From Eutreptiella sp. 'Long Island Sound 2002' (taxonomy: Eukaryota > Euglenozoa > Euglenophyceae > Eutreptiales > Eutreptiaceae): a stretch of 64,000 nt of DNA. The number at the start of each line of letters is the position of its first letter. The stretch's first letter is position 1. Both the position numbers and the translations under genes were made by a program. Location of the stretch: the NCBI GenBank assembly GCA_964036045.1, contig OZ038385.1, forward strand, positions 38,143,218-38,207,217. Direction: 5' to 3'. Shown here in pieces: positions 45,073 through 56,200 of this stretch. The notes under the pieces are model-generated. The model worked only from the letters and a program-made list of their open reading frames with translations, was not told where the DNA came from and did no database searches.

Positions 45073-47563
45073 GAAAAATGCATTTTTTGGACCCATCAGG
45101 ACCAGGAAAAGGCCAAAATTCCTTACATAAGAGTTCTTTTGGTGTATCAAAAACGGCCTGATTTTTTGCAAGCCAAAGAATGGTTCTTTTCATGTTTTTT
45201 GAGGCCCTGTATTTTGGGCACTTTCTGTCGTTTTATACCATGCAACTTGAGCCGCCTAAGTTATATATAGTGTTGTTCGGCACCTCAACTTTGCTAGTGC
45301 ACCCTTAAATCACATCCCTAGCTTATATGGTGAAAACCTTGTAAAGGGCCTAACTTTGCAAAACAGCCATGATTGATCATAACAAATATGACGGCGCGAA
45401 TCAGCTCTCCGAGGCGGTCATTTAGAGGGGCTGCATCGTAGACTTTTGAGGTATGTTTTGTTTCGGCGCGCGTATCATATATAATGGCATAAGGACTGCT
45501 TTTAGAGGGGGGCGGGGCCCCATTCCCCGGCCCCCCAATTAAAAGCCCCCCATGGGGGGGGAGGTGAACAACCGCTTTTTCAAATAAGTTCCCGTCCAGC
45601 TCGATACCACTTCCCGTCCATGACCCACGGTGTCATATCCGCCTTCGTGAGTAAGTCCCTGCGCCTTAGGAACTAGGTCCGTCGAAGCAAACAGAAGATC
45701 TTGTGCTCTTTCTGGTCTATGCACCGTGTACAATAGGGGGTCTATGTCTAGTCCTTGCCGGGGTTCCCTTTACATATTCGGGTCTGTCATTGTATGTAGA
45801 ACTTCCCCAAACCACCGTAGATCTCTGTATCAAAATCCTTATGGTGGTCTGTTGGACGACACTCTTGTTGGGTCTGGGATACTCCGGCAGTCATTAGGGC
45901 TACCGGAACGGATAAGCATATTCCTTTTGATGTTGAAAATCCAAGTTTTTTTGTTTTCTGAGAGTGAATCTTTCTTGCGTGTGTTTCGCCACTCACCGTA
46001 TTGTTTTCTTGCATCTTACTTTGGAACGCAACGTATGGCGACGCGGTGTTGCAGAACTTCAGTCACAAGCTACAAACATAGACACATAGGGCCTTGGCGG
46101 AAGTTTTTGCCCAACCATTTTGCCATCCCTCTCCATGCAGCTTCCTCCTATTTTCTTTTTTCTTCTGATTTGGCAAGTCAAATTTCTTTGCTATGGACAC
46201 TGCCAACCCCTGCAAAGGGGCAGGGCCTCTCTTGGAGGCGGGGAAAGCCTTCCGCAAGACACACACACCAATGGGGTTTGATAGCAAGAGAACCGTAGTG
46301 ATATTCATACCAGTGGCATTTTCTAAAAAACATGTCGAAAACATCAATAATGTATTCCTCCATACACAGCTGCCAAAAGTTTTTGTTTTCACTCCACTAG
46401 CTTTTACAAAAACCTACTCAGCTAAAATAGTTGTGCAGGAACCTTTGCCTTATTTTGTAAAAGAAAGACCTGCACCCTACTTTTCAAAGACCCCCTTTTC
46501 CAATTGCCCTCAAAAAAACCAAGTATCTGCTATCTTGTCACGAAAAATAAACAACGCATCTTTGCATTTTCCAATGAAAAGGCCGCACTTGTCCAAACAG
46601 TCACACCACATATTTGCTACCTTGTTTTGAAAGCCAAACAATGCAAAGTCCCTTTTTTCAATTACCCACACTTATATACCATGCCCGTATTGCCCTGGCA
46701 CACTTGTACATGAACCAAAAGCATCCAACAGATATCCGCTAAGGCATCGGGAACAGCTTGGCCATCCGCGTGCACTACGGCGGGTGATAGCATTGCGTTG
46801 TTGTAACGTTCGAGTACACTTGCCGCGAAGAGAACGTTGTCTTACGAGAAGCATGAACGGCGAGTTGGTTTTGCCCTCCCTTGCCCAAATGGCCCCCTTC
46901 TAGGCGCATTGACGATGCCGTAAAGCGGGGCAGGTGGTGGGGGGAGGGGGGATAAACGGCACCGTCAATCAGATGTTTGGGCCGCAAAATGGGTACTTCA
47001 TTAGCAACTCGACTCAAATTTGGACTCCAAAACGGGTACTTTGTTCTCAACAATCTCATCGTTGCGGCCAAAAAGTAGATTCACAGACCCTAGGTTACGA
47101 CACAATTCTAGAGTAAGGAGCCTCCAAGATATCTACATTTGTGCCAAAGCTCAAGCACAAAAATTGCGGAAAAAGTAAAAGCTGGGGATGAAAAAATCTG
47201 GTGAATACGAAAAAACCCCCGTTGTGTACTAAAAGCACCATGAAAAAATCTGAGCCCGTAAATATTCCGCTTCACGCAAAATGCAGTTTGGCTTGCCACC
47301 CGGGCAATCCCAATCACTTTTGGCTCTGAATTTTCATTCTCCATCCTGGCCTTTTTCGTTTCTTTTTCTCTTTTCCTCGGCTAAATATCTTATGGTATCA
47401 CGCAGTCAGTCTTACCGGGACAAACCCCTAAATTCGGCAACCGGATTCGGGGGACACGGTCGAATTGTTCTGCCTGCCGACTTGTTGCGATTTTGGATCC
47501 TTCAAAATTATTTTGCCGATTTGCTGGAAATCTGTATCCAAATGGTCTGCATTTTGGGCTCAA

Positions 47564-48100
47564 CAATGGGATTGTTAAAATAACAGTATCCACGCTGAGG
47601 TTCAATTTTGAGAAAAAGAGTCAATTTGCAAAACCAAAAAGACTTCACCCCCAAAATCTCAAAACTGCTGGTGTTCCCTTTCCCCTTTCCCGACATCCGC
47701 AATGCGGGCAAAAGGTTGGGGTGGGGGGGCTGAGAAAGCAGCGAAGCCCTGTCCCAAAGGGTGCGGCTCTTGGCCGTTGCCCCGGGGGCATGGGGCGGGT
47801 GGGGTGGGGGGGGGGGGGGCAGCCCACATTTTGGGCAGGACGGGACACTCGGAAATATGTGCGGGCTGCGAATTTTAAATTCTCAATCCGTACACTTCTC
47901 ACCTTTAGCATTTGAGTTGTCATCCTGGAAACTGTTTTGCCATTAAAAATTCAAATCATCCATTAATCTGCATCTTCGCTTGAGCAATGGGATTATTATA
48001 AAAAAAAAATCCATTGCAAAGTTCAATTTTCAGAAAAAGAGACAGCTTGCGAGGGCAAAAGGGGCACTTTACGACCCAAATATCTCAAAGCCGGTGGCCT
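47564..48100. repeat. Diverged direct repeat, offset 421 bp
   Basis: The sequence from CAATGGGATTGTTA (47564) through TTCAATTTT, AGAAAAAGAG and a CAAAATCTCAAA word resembles that from 47985 onward in the same order, with many substitutions and small indels. It is probably an old duplication or two copies of an unknown dispersed repeat. Confidence 0.55.
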
Positions 48101-48753
48101 TTACTCCCTTTTTAGAATGTGCCCAAGAGATCGGAGGGGAGGGAACCTGCCCAGGCGGCGTTCACTGCGACCCATATCTTTCACACTGTCGCAAACAGGC
48201 CACTTGCCCCAAAATGGTTTTGAAATACAAGGTGCAATCTGGGGGCCGGGGGGCGTCACTTTGTGACGGGGGGCGGACACACTAAATGGGGAGAGGTCTC
48301 AAAAAGCGGGGGGGGGGGGATAAGGCACCAATCTATTGTGGAGTGAAGCCACGTCGCTGCTCTGGGTCATTGTGCCATACATCTTTCACCAAAACGGCGA
48401 TCTCGGGGAGCTCAGCGTTAAGCGAGTCACCGGCTTGTGGCCCAAAATTTGTATATGGCCGCTGAATATTGGTCCCGCCCTTTAAATGACCTGCAAACGT
48501 AGCCATCATCATAGCCAATGGTTTCACCTAAGATGAATGCGAAAGAGGCAAGAAATCAAGTATTCCGTCCCGCAATATCCGAGGCATCAGCTCTTTCGTG
48601 TCCCGTTCCTCGCTTTCTCTCCGCTTTTCTTATGGTACGGATCTGGGAACTCTGTGTTGGCACGGCAAGTCATCGAGCCCCGCAAGGCAAATGCACCCCG
48701 GATCCGCCGGTTTTTTTTTCCAAAAAAGGGGGGGGGGGCTTGCCCAAACAATA

Positions 48754-48780
48754 GGTACCTATGGCCAAACCATAGGTACC
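48754..48780. repeat. Perfect 11-bp hairpin
   Basis: GGTACCTATGG and CCATAGGTACC flank a CCAAA loop. Each arm begins or ends with a KpnI-type GGTACC. It lies next to a G11 run. No function is evident. Confidence 0.7.
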
Positions 48781-49905
48781 CCGGTGTTCATGCAGTGCAG
48801 CATGCAAACTTGATAGGCTGGCAAATGGGCAAAGTGGCGCCGCACACCTGGGGTAGCCAGAATTCACGCGTTTCTGTTTCTTGCAGCTTGGCTCCCAGGC
48901 TGCATGTACCAACAAAGTGGCTTTCTTGGTTTTACATTTCTGTTTTGCATAGGGTGGTCTCTGCTTTGAAGATATAGCCTCATCTGTGTTGTGGTGCCGA
49001 GAACCCACTGCATGGGCCACGGTATGGGGCAAAACGGGGAATCCAGGATTCCCGTACGGGGGTTTGGCGTGTCTCTGTGGAACTCTCGTGCATACTGCCT
49101 GTCCACATGGCCCTTTCTGGATCAGGAATGCGCCTCGAGGGCTGAGTGCCCTGGCCCCAGCCCACTTGGCCAAGACTGACAGCACGGGAATCGTTTTGCG
49201 TGTTGTGGGCACCAGGAAAGAAATCCCGGAGCCCCCTCCTCACTTCAGGGGAATGAAGGGCGGTCTCTGCGGTGTGGTTGGGGGTCCAGCAGAGATGCAT
49301 TAGAAGGGGCCTCAGAGGTGGCTCCAGTAGCGGTTAGGCAGGCGGTTGGAGGAGGTTGCCAAAGCGATTGGGGGCGGTTACTGTCGGTCACAAATGCCGT
49401 TGAGGCTGGTACTTGGCGTCAGGGGGACAGTGGCTGGGCGCAGGCTGGGTGCCCTGCAGAGGGAGGGGGGGTGTTACCTCCCCCCCCTTCCAATGCATCC
49501 CGGGGGTCCAGGACCCCCCCCCCCTGTCCCACCTCGACAATTCTGAGCGTTAAGGGGGCACCGAGGTGGGGGAGCGTTAAGGGGGCACCGTATGCCCCAC
49601 CAAGTGCTTGACCTTCAAATTCAGGAGCACCCAAGGAGCCAAGGGAAAACTAGGGCCGCGGGCCGCCGCTGCGGGAAGAGCTGGAGGTCCCCCCAATTCT
49701 TACTCCTCAGTGGGGGTGTGCGCGCAGTAAGGGAAGCCAGGAACCCCGGGTACTCCAGAACCCCGGGCATCCTCGGCGACCCCAGCAACACCTAGCACAC
49801 CCCTGCGCCCCTGACACCCAAAATGCACTCTGCACCCCAAGAAACCTGCCACCCCCCCCCCCCCCCTCGGTCGCCCGACGCAGCTGAAGAAAAAGACCGA
49901 AATCT

Positions 49906-50510
49906 AGCCATGGCGGTCGGTCGCAGTCGGTTGTCGGTTGCAGTCAGCTCTTCCCCCACTTGTCCCGCCCCCACGCTCGTCTCCTTTTGGTTTGTCCTCT
50001 CTCCCTCTCTCCCTCTCTCCCTCTCTCCCTCTCTCCCTCTCTCCTTCTCTCCCTCTCCCTCTCTCCCTCTCTCCCTCTCCCTCTCTCCCTCCCGCTCCTG
50101 CTCCCCCTTTCCCTCTCCCTCCCTCCCCCTCTCCCTCTCTCCCTCTCTCCCTCTCTCCCTCTCTCCCTCTCTCTCTCTCTCCCTCTCCCTCTCTCCCTCC
50201 CGCTCCCGCTCCCCCTTTCCCTCTCCCTCGCCCTCCCTCTCCCTCTCTCCCTGTCTCCTTCTCTCCCTCTCTCCCTCTCCCTCTCCCTCTCATTCTCCCT
50301 CTCCCTCTCTCCCTCCCGCTCCCGCTCCCCCTTTCCCTCTCCCTCGCCCTCCCTCTCCCTCTCTCTCTCTCTCCCTCTCCCTCTCTCCCTCCCGCTCCCG
50401 CTCCCCCTTTCCCTCTCCCTCTCTCTCGCTCTCCCTCTCCCCCCCCCCCTGTCTCTCTCGTCTGTCCGTCCTCTCTCTGCTGCTACCTCCTCTCTGTTCT
50501 TTCCTGAACA
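49906..50510 (+). repeat. Stand-alone relative of the TPK intron, opposite orientation
   Basis: The left end (TAGCC, GGCGGTCGGT, GGTTGCAGTCAGC, CTTCCCCC, CCCCCACGCT) matches the first about 75 bases of the TPK intron read on the minus strand, with few differences. The middle is a CT-rich tract of about 450 bp. The right end (CTCTGCTGC, ACCTCCTCT, GTTCT) matches the last about 50 bases before the TPK acceptor. Similarity stops within a few bases of where the intron boundaries would be. No clear GT donor is seen at the left edge, and there are no recognisable exons. I infer a mobile intron copy or a duplicated fragment. Confidence 0.6.
49984..50450. repeat. CT-rich simple/minisatellite tract
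   Basis: Runs of CCCTCT with an interspersed module CCCTCCCGCTCC...CCCCCTTTCCCTCTCC that recurs four times (near 50088, 50187, 50312 and 50392). The open frames through it (Ser/Pro/Leu on one strand, Arg/Glu/Gly on the other) are artefacts of the repeat. Confidence 0.92.
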
Positions 50511-51527
50511 TCTTGTCTCTGTTTGCACTCTTTGATCTCATTCTTCTTTCCCCTGCACACAGTTCTCGGGGTGGGGGGGGGGGGGGGGGGCGACTCCTCG
50601 GTTCTGGATGCCAACTACCCCCCCTACTAACTGTTGGCCGGAGGCCCCATTTTTGGGGGGGCATTGAGGGGATGTTCGGGGAGGGGCGATGGGGGGGGGG
50701 TCTAGGAGGGGCTTCGGGCTGGGGGGGTTGTAGGGGGTGGGGTCCAGATGGGGCGACTTGGGGTGGTGGGTGGGTGGGGGGCGGGGGCACAGGCTCCCCT
50801 TACCTCCCCTTGCCCTCCCTCTGGCCATACCATCACCTAAACCCAACCCTAACCTTTGCAGCGAGCTGGTTCGGCCATGCCAGCCATGTTGATTGGGCTG
50901 AACAAGACCCCCCAAATGGGTTTAAGGATAGTGTTGGGGTGCAAAGTGGACAAAATTTTCCTTAGGGCACCTTTGATGTTCATGGAGCGTCGGGCGCCTT
51001 CGGCGCCCATGGACGCCTGAGGGCGACACCTTTGGCAACTGGCTGTTGGCCAGAGGCCCCCTGCGGGGGGGGGGGGGGGGGGTTGGCGTCTTATGACCCG
51101 CGGAGTCCCCCCCCACCCACCCAGGATACAGTCCTAACTTTCTCATTATTGGCCATTCGAATGTTCGTTCCCCGCACGGTTGAGTTTGGGTGCAATTGCC
51201 CAATTGCTCGAGCTACTCTAGACCCAAGGAAAGAAACCACCCATTGCCCGACTCATCCTCGTGTTGAGGCGTCAGCTACGACCAACGAATGTTCACTGCT
51301 GACGTGGGTCATACCCTTTGTGTTCGCGGAGCGCTTCCCCTTCGCCCAGTCATGGGGAAGGTGACCCCGGCACATGGGCCAGTCAACGGACCCTGTCAGG
51401 GCCAAGCAGTCATGAACAGCGGCGAGCGCGAGCCAATGCCTTTTGACACTCATCGCACAACTGTTGCAGAGATACGCTCGGCCTCTCAGTGTACGGACGG
51501 GCCGGACTGTAGGCGTTCGGCATCGGG
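50511..51527. other. Downstream flank of the TPK gene, no gene seen
   Basis: Contains two G18 runs, related GTTGGCC(A/G)GAGGCCCC segments near 50635 and 51048, and a 7-bp hairpin GGGCGCC-TTC-GGCGCCC at 50992-51008. The part next to 51528 should be the 3' untranslated region of the channel gene. No polyadenylation signal could be assigned. Confidence 0.5.
50573..50590. repeat. G18 homopolymer
   Basis: An uninterrupted run of 18 G on the plus strand. An identical-length run lies at 51065-51082. Shorter runs are at 47806-47819 (14), 48308-48319 (12), 48728-48738 (11), 60561-60574 (14), 61111-61125 (15) and 62125-62138 (14), with C15 at 49852-49866. Confidence 0.9.
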
Positions 51528-51905
51528 TTAGGCCCCCAGCCTTTGACCTTGATCTTCGTCTTGGTGCCCGTCAGGCTCCCATTCCCCCTCCGACGGGACT
51601 GCAGGTCTGAGGGCGGCCTGTGGCGTGGGGGCTGCACTGGAGGGCCACGTCTCCACCGCTGCCTCCGACCGAATGTCCGACTCGAGCCTCTGCAGGTCGT
51701 TCGCGTCCAGGCGCCCGGACCCGTCCACGTCCAACTGGTGGAAGCGATCCGCCCACGGCTGCACCTGCTCGGCCGTCACGACGCCCAGGAGCTGCAGCAT
51801 CCCGAACACGAACTCGAACTTGCAGACCCCGTCCCCATCGAGGTCCATCGTGGCGATGAGGTGCTGGTCGAGGGTGCGCCCCAGCAGGTGCCTGCGCCGC
51901 TGTGC
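51528..51905 (-). CDS. Two-pore potassium channel, last exon (EF-hand domain)
   Basis: The 3' exon of the channel gene whose pore exon lies at 62213-62998. It encodes 125 residues and a TAA stop (51530-51528). It follows a pyrimidine-rich acceptor ending TTCAG, and the reading phase (0) matches the donor at 62213. Numbering from the M at 62998, EF-hand 1 is around D283-E293 and is followed by EFVFGMLQLLG, the counterpart of the conserved segment after EF1 in plant TPK channels. Its loop is one residue short. EF-hand 2 (D321-D332, with D at position 12) has the canonical 12 positions. The domain should bind Ca2+ on the cytosolic side and gate the channel. The last 45 residues are low-complexity. 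Confidence 0.88.
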   Translation of the reverse strand, partial: AQRRRHLLGRTLDQHLIATMDLDGDGVCKFEFVFGMLQLLGVVTAEQVQPWADRFHQLDVDGSGRLDANDLQRLESDIRSEAAVETWPSSAAPTPQAALRPAVPSEGEWEPDGHQDEDQGQRLGA

Positions 51906-51929
51906 CTGAAGACCGAGGACAGAACAGAG

Positions 51930-52325
51930 GAGGTGGCAGCAGAGGGAAGGACAAGAGAGAGAGAGGGGGAGAGAGAGATAGAGGGAGGGAGAGGGAGAGA
52001 GATAGAGGGAGGGAGAGGGAGAGAGATAGAGGGAGGGGGAGGGAGAGAGATAGAGGGAGAGAGAGAGGGGGGGGGGAGGAGAGAGATAGAGGGAGGGAGA
52101 GAGGGGGGGGAGGAGAGAGATAGAGGGAGGGAGAGGGAGAGAGATAGAGGGAGGGAGAGAGGGAGAGAGATAGAGGGAGGGAGAGAGGGAGAGAGAGAGA
52201 GATAGAGGGAGGGAGAGGGAGGGAGATAGAGGGAGGGGGAGGGAGAGAAGACAAAGGGAGAGAGAGAAGGGGGGGGGGAGATAGAGGGAGGGAGAGGGAG
52301 AGAGATAGAGGGAGGGAGAGAGGTT
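51930..52325. repeat. GA-rich tract at the acceptor end of the TPK intron
   Basis: Composed of GAGAGAGATAGAGGGAGGGA-type units with variants such as GAGAGAAGACAAAGGGA and a G-run. In the sense strand it is a long pyrimidine tract before the acceptor. It closely resembles 61503-62140. Confidence 0.93.
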
Positions 52326-53290
52326 CTGGTTCTGGTTCTGGATGACCCGCCCGAGGCTCCAGCACAGCCGGAGGGGGACCCAGAAAACGAGGGGCTCCCA
52401 ACCGCCACAGGACGGTTTACTCGGTCCCGCCCAAAGGGGTCGAAGCGGGCGGCCCGTGGCAGCACCCCGAGCCACCGGGGGCCGACACTTGCCGGGTTTC
52501 TTGGCGCTGGGGGGGGGGGGTACCGCGTTGGTGTGGTGGTGGTGCTTTTCCTGGGAGGGGGGGGGGGCAGCGTGGGGATGTGCATGGGCGCAGCGGGGCA
52601 CCGCGCAGGGGTGCGGTGCGGGGCTGCTACACAGGGGTGTTGCTTGGGATTGTGCTGGGGTGCAACGGCTGCGCAGCGTCGCAGTGTGGGGCTTTGCTGG
52701 GGCGCAGCATGGGGCTGCGCCGGGGCCGGGGCGCAGCGCGTGACTGAGCAGGGGCGCAGCATGTGGAGCTGGGCTGGGGCGCATTGGCTGCACCGGGGGC
52801 GCAGCGTGTGGCTGCTCTGGGACGCGCTGGGTGACCGAGCAGGGGGGCTCCGTAGGACTGCGCAGGGGCGCAGTGTGGGGCCGCGCAGGGGTGCGGCATG
52901 CGGCTGCGTAGCCTGGAGCTGGGCTGGGGCGCAGCGACTGCGCAAGGAGTGCAGCGTGGGGCTGCGCTCGGGCGGAACACAGGGCTGCCGAAGGGGCGCC
53001 GCAGGGGGGCCGTGAGAGGGTGCGGCATGCGGCAGCACTAAGGCGCAGTCTGGGGCCGCGCAGGAGCGTTGCGTGGGGCTGCGCTGGGCGCAGCGTGGAA
53101 CAGCGCACAGGGCTGCGCTAGTGGCGCAGCGCGTGGCCCCGGCCTGCGGCGGCGCAAGGTGCGCGGCGTGGGACTGTGCCGGGGAGAAGCATGCGGCTTC
53201 GCAAAGGGCGCAGCATGCAGCTGTGCTAAGGCGCTGCGTGGGGCTGTGCTGTGCGCAGCGTCGAATTGCGCATGGGCGCAGCATGGGGCT
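52326..53290. repeat. Degenerate edge of the GC-rich minisatellite
   Basis: After a (TTCTGG)3 run and about 230 bp of unique sequence, words such as GGGGCTGCGC, GGGGCGCAGC and GCGTGGGGC recur at irregular spacing. This looks like an older or decayed flank of the regular array. No coding signal was found in either strand. Confidence 0.75.
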
Positions 53291-56200
53291 GTGCAAGGGG
53301 CGCGTTATGGGGCCGCGCAGGGGAGCGGCAGCGGCGGCGCTGGAGCGCAGGGTGCGGCTGCGCTGGGGCGCAACGCGGGACTGCGCGGCGTGGGGCCGCG
53401 CATGGGCGCTGCCTGGGGCTGCGCAGGGGCGCAACAGCGCAGGTCTGCGCGGGGGCACAGCAGCGCGGGGCTGCGCAGGGGCGCAGCAGCCTGGGGCTGC
53501 GCAGGGGCGCAGCAAAGGGGGGCTGCGCAGGGGCGCAGCAGCGTGGGGCTGCGCAGGGGCGTAGCAGCGTGGGGCTGCGCAGGGGCGCAGCAGCATGGAG
53601 CTGCGGAGGGGCGCAGCAGCGTGGGGCTGCGCAGGGGCGCAGCATGGGGCTGCGTAGGGGCGGAGCAGCGTGGGGCTGCGCAAAGGCGCAGCAGCACGGG
53701 GCTGTGCAGGGGCGCCGCAGCGCGAAGCTTCGGAGGGGCGCAGCGGCGTGAGGCTGCGCAGGGGCGCTGCTTGGGGCTGCGCAGGGGCGCAGCAGCACGG
53801 GGCTGCGCGGGGGGTGCGCAGGGGCGCAGCAGCGTGGGGCTGCGCAGGGGCGCAGCAGTGTGGGGCTGCGCAGGGGCGCAGCAGCGTGGGGCTGCGCAGG
53901 GGCGCAGCATGGGGCTGCGTAGGGGCGGAGCAGCGTGGGGCTGCGCGAAGGCGCAGCAGCACGGGGCTGTGCAGGGGCGCAGCAGCGCGAAGCTTCGGAG
54001 GGGCGCAGCGGCGTGAGGCTGCGCAGGGGCGCTGCTTGGGGCTGCGCAGGGGCGCAGCAACACGGGGCTGTGCGGGGGGTGCGCAGGGGCGCAGCAGCGT
54101 GGGGCTGCGCAGGGGCGCAGCAGTGTGGGGCTGCGCAGGGGCGCAGCGTGGGGCTGCGCAGGGGCGCAGCAGCGTGGGGCTGCGCAGGGGCGCAGCAGCA
54201 TGGGGCTGCGCAGGGGCGCAGCAGCATGGGGCTGCGCAGGGGCGCAGCAGCGCGGGGCTGCGCAGGGGCGTAGCATGGGGCTACGCAGGGGGGCAGCATG
54301 GGGCTGCGCAAGGGGCGCAGCAGCGTGGGGCTGCGGGGGGGCGCAGCAGCGTGGGGCTGCGCAGGGGCGCAGCAGCGTGGGGCTGCGGGGGGGCGCAGCA
54401 TGGGGCTGCGCAGGGGCGCAGCAACACGGGGCTGTGCGGGGGGTGCGCAGGGGCGCAGCAGCGTGGGGCTGCGCAGGGGCGCAGCAGCGTGGGGCTGCGC
54501 AGGGGCGCAGCAGCGTGGGGCTGCGGGGGGGCGCAGCAGCGTGGGGCTGCGCAGGGGCGCAGCAGCGTGGGGCTGCGCAGGGGCGCAGCAGCATGGGGCT
54601 GCGCAGGGGCGCAGCAGCGCGGGGCTGCGCAGGGGCGTAGCATGGGGCTACGCAGGGGGGCAGCATGGGGCTGCGCAAGGGGCGCAGCAGCGTGGGGCTG
54701 CGGGGGGGCGCAGCAGCGTGGGGCTGCGCAGGAGCACAGCAGCGTGGGGCTGCGCAGGGGCGCAGCGTGGGGCTGCGCAGGGGCGCAGCAGCGTGGGGCT
54801 GCGCAGGGGCGCAGCAGCATGGGGCTGCGCAGGGGCGCAGCAGCGTGGGGCTGCGCAGGGGCGTAGCATGGGGCTACGCAGGGGCGCAGCATGGGGCTGC
54901 GCAAGGGGCGCAGCAGCGTGGGGCTGCGGGGGGGCGCAGCAGCGTGGGGCTGCGCAGGAGCGCAGCAGCGTGGGGCTGCGCAGGGGCGCAGCAGCGTGGG
55001 GCTGTTCAGGGGCGCAGCAGCGTGGGGCTGCGCAGGGGCGCAGCAGCTTGGGGCTGCGCAGGGGCGCAGCAGCCTGGGGCTGCGCAGAGGCGCGGCAGCA
55101 CGGGGCTGCGGGGGGGCGCAGCAGCGTGGGGCTGCGCAGGGGCGCAGCAGCGTGGGGCTGCGCTGGGGCGCAGCGTGGGGCTGCGCAGGGGCGCAGCAGT
55201 TTGGGACTGCGCAGGGGCGCGGCAGCATGGGGCTGCGGGGGGGCGCAGCAGCATGGGGCTGCGCAGGGGCGCAGCAGCGTGGGGCTGCGCAGGGGCGCAG
55301 CAGTATGGGGCTGCGCAGGGGCGCTGCAGCGTGGGGCTGCGCAGGGGCGCAGCAGCATGGGGCTGCGCAGGGGCGCAGCGTGGGGCTGCGCAGGGGCGTA
55401 GCAGCGTGGGGCTGCGCAGGGGCGCAGCAGCATGAAGGTGCGCAGGGGCGCAGCAGCGTGGGGCTGCGGGGGGGCGTAGCATGGGGCTACGCAGGGGCGC
55501 AGCATGGGGCTGCGCAAGGGGCGCAGCAGCGTGGGGCTGCGGGGGGGCGCAGCAGCGTGGGGCTGCGCAGGAGCGCAGCAGCGTGGGGCTGCGCAGGGGC
55601 GCAGCATGGGGCTGCGTAGGGGCGGAGCAGCGTGGGGCTGCGCAAAGGCGCAGCAGCACGGGGCTGTGCAGGGGCGCAGCAGCGCGAAGCTTCGGAGGGG
55701 CGCAGCGGCGTGAGGCTGCGCAGGGGCGCTGCTTGGGGCTGCGCAGGGGCGCAGCAACACGGGGCTGTGCGGGGGGTGCGCAGGGGCGCAGCAGCGTGGG
55801 GCTGCGCAGGGGCGCAGCAGTGTGGGGCTGCGCAGGGGCGCAGCGTGGGGCTGCGCAGGGGCGCAGCAGCGTGGGGCTGCGCAGGGGCGCAGCAGCATGG
55901 GGCTGCGCAGGGGCGCAGCAGCGCGGGGCTGCGCAGGGGCGTAGCATGGGGCTACGCAGGGGGGCAGCATGGGGCTGCGCAAGGGGCGCAGCAGCGTGGG
56001 GCTGCGGGGGGGCGCAGCAGCGTGGGGCTGCGCAGGGGCGCAGCAGCGTGGGGCTGCGCAGGGGCGCAGCAGCATGGGGCTGCGCAGGGGCGCAGCAGCG
56101 CGGGGCTGCGCAGGGGCGTAGCATGGGGCTACGCAGGGGGGCAGCATGGGGCTGCGCAAGGGGCGCAGCAGCGTGGGGCTGCGGGGGGGCGCAGCAGCGT

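Larger units (their letters stand above)
44579..49900. other. Non-satellite DNA without a recognisable gene
   Basis: Only short open frames (up to about 190 codons, most overlapping on both strands) occur, and none resembles a protein family I know. The stretch holds a 56-bp palindrome (45017-45072), a diverged direct repeat (47564 onward), a hairpin (48754-48780), a tandem AGCGTTAAGGGGGCACC pair (about 49546-49590) and several G or C runs. Exons of spliced genes could be hidden here. I cannot support any. Confidence 0.6.

Noticed and set aside
45726-46298. 190-codon plus-strand frame as a gene
   Set aside because: No recognisable domain, overlapping frames of similar length on the other strand, and no codon or splice support.
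48670-49212. 180-codon minus-strand frame as a gene
   Set aside because: No family resemblance. It overlaps comparable plus-strand frames and includes a homopolymer run.
49950-50540. Ser/Pro/Leu-rich frames through the CT tract (and the same at 51900-52330 and 61500-62140)
   Set aside because: Simple-sequence translation; overlapping frames on both strands.
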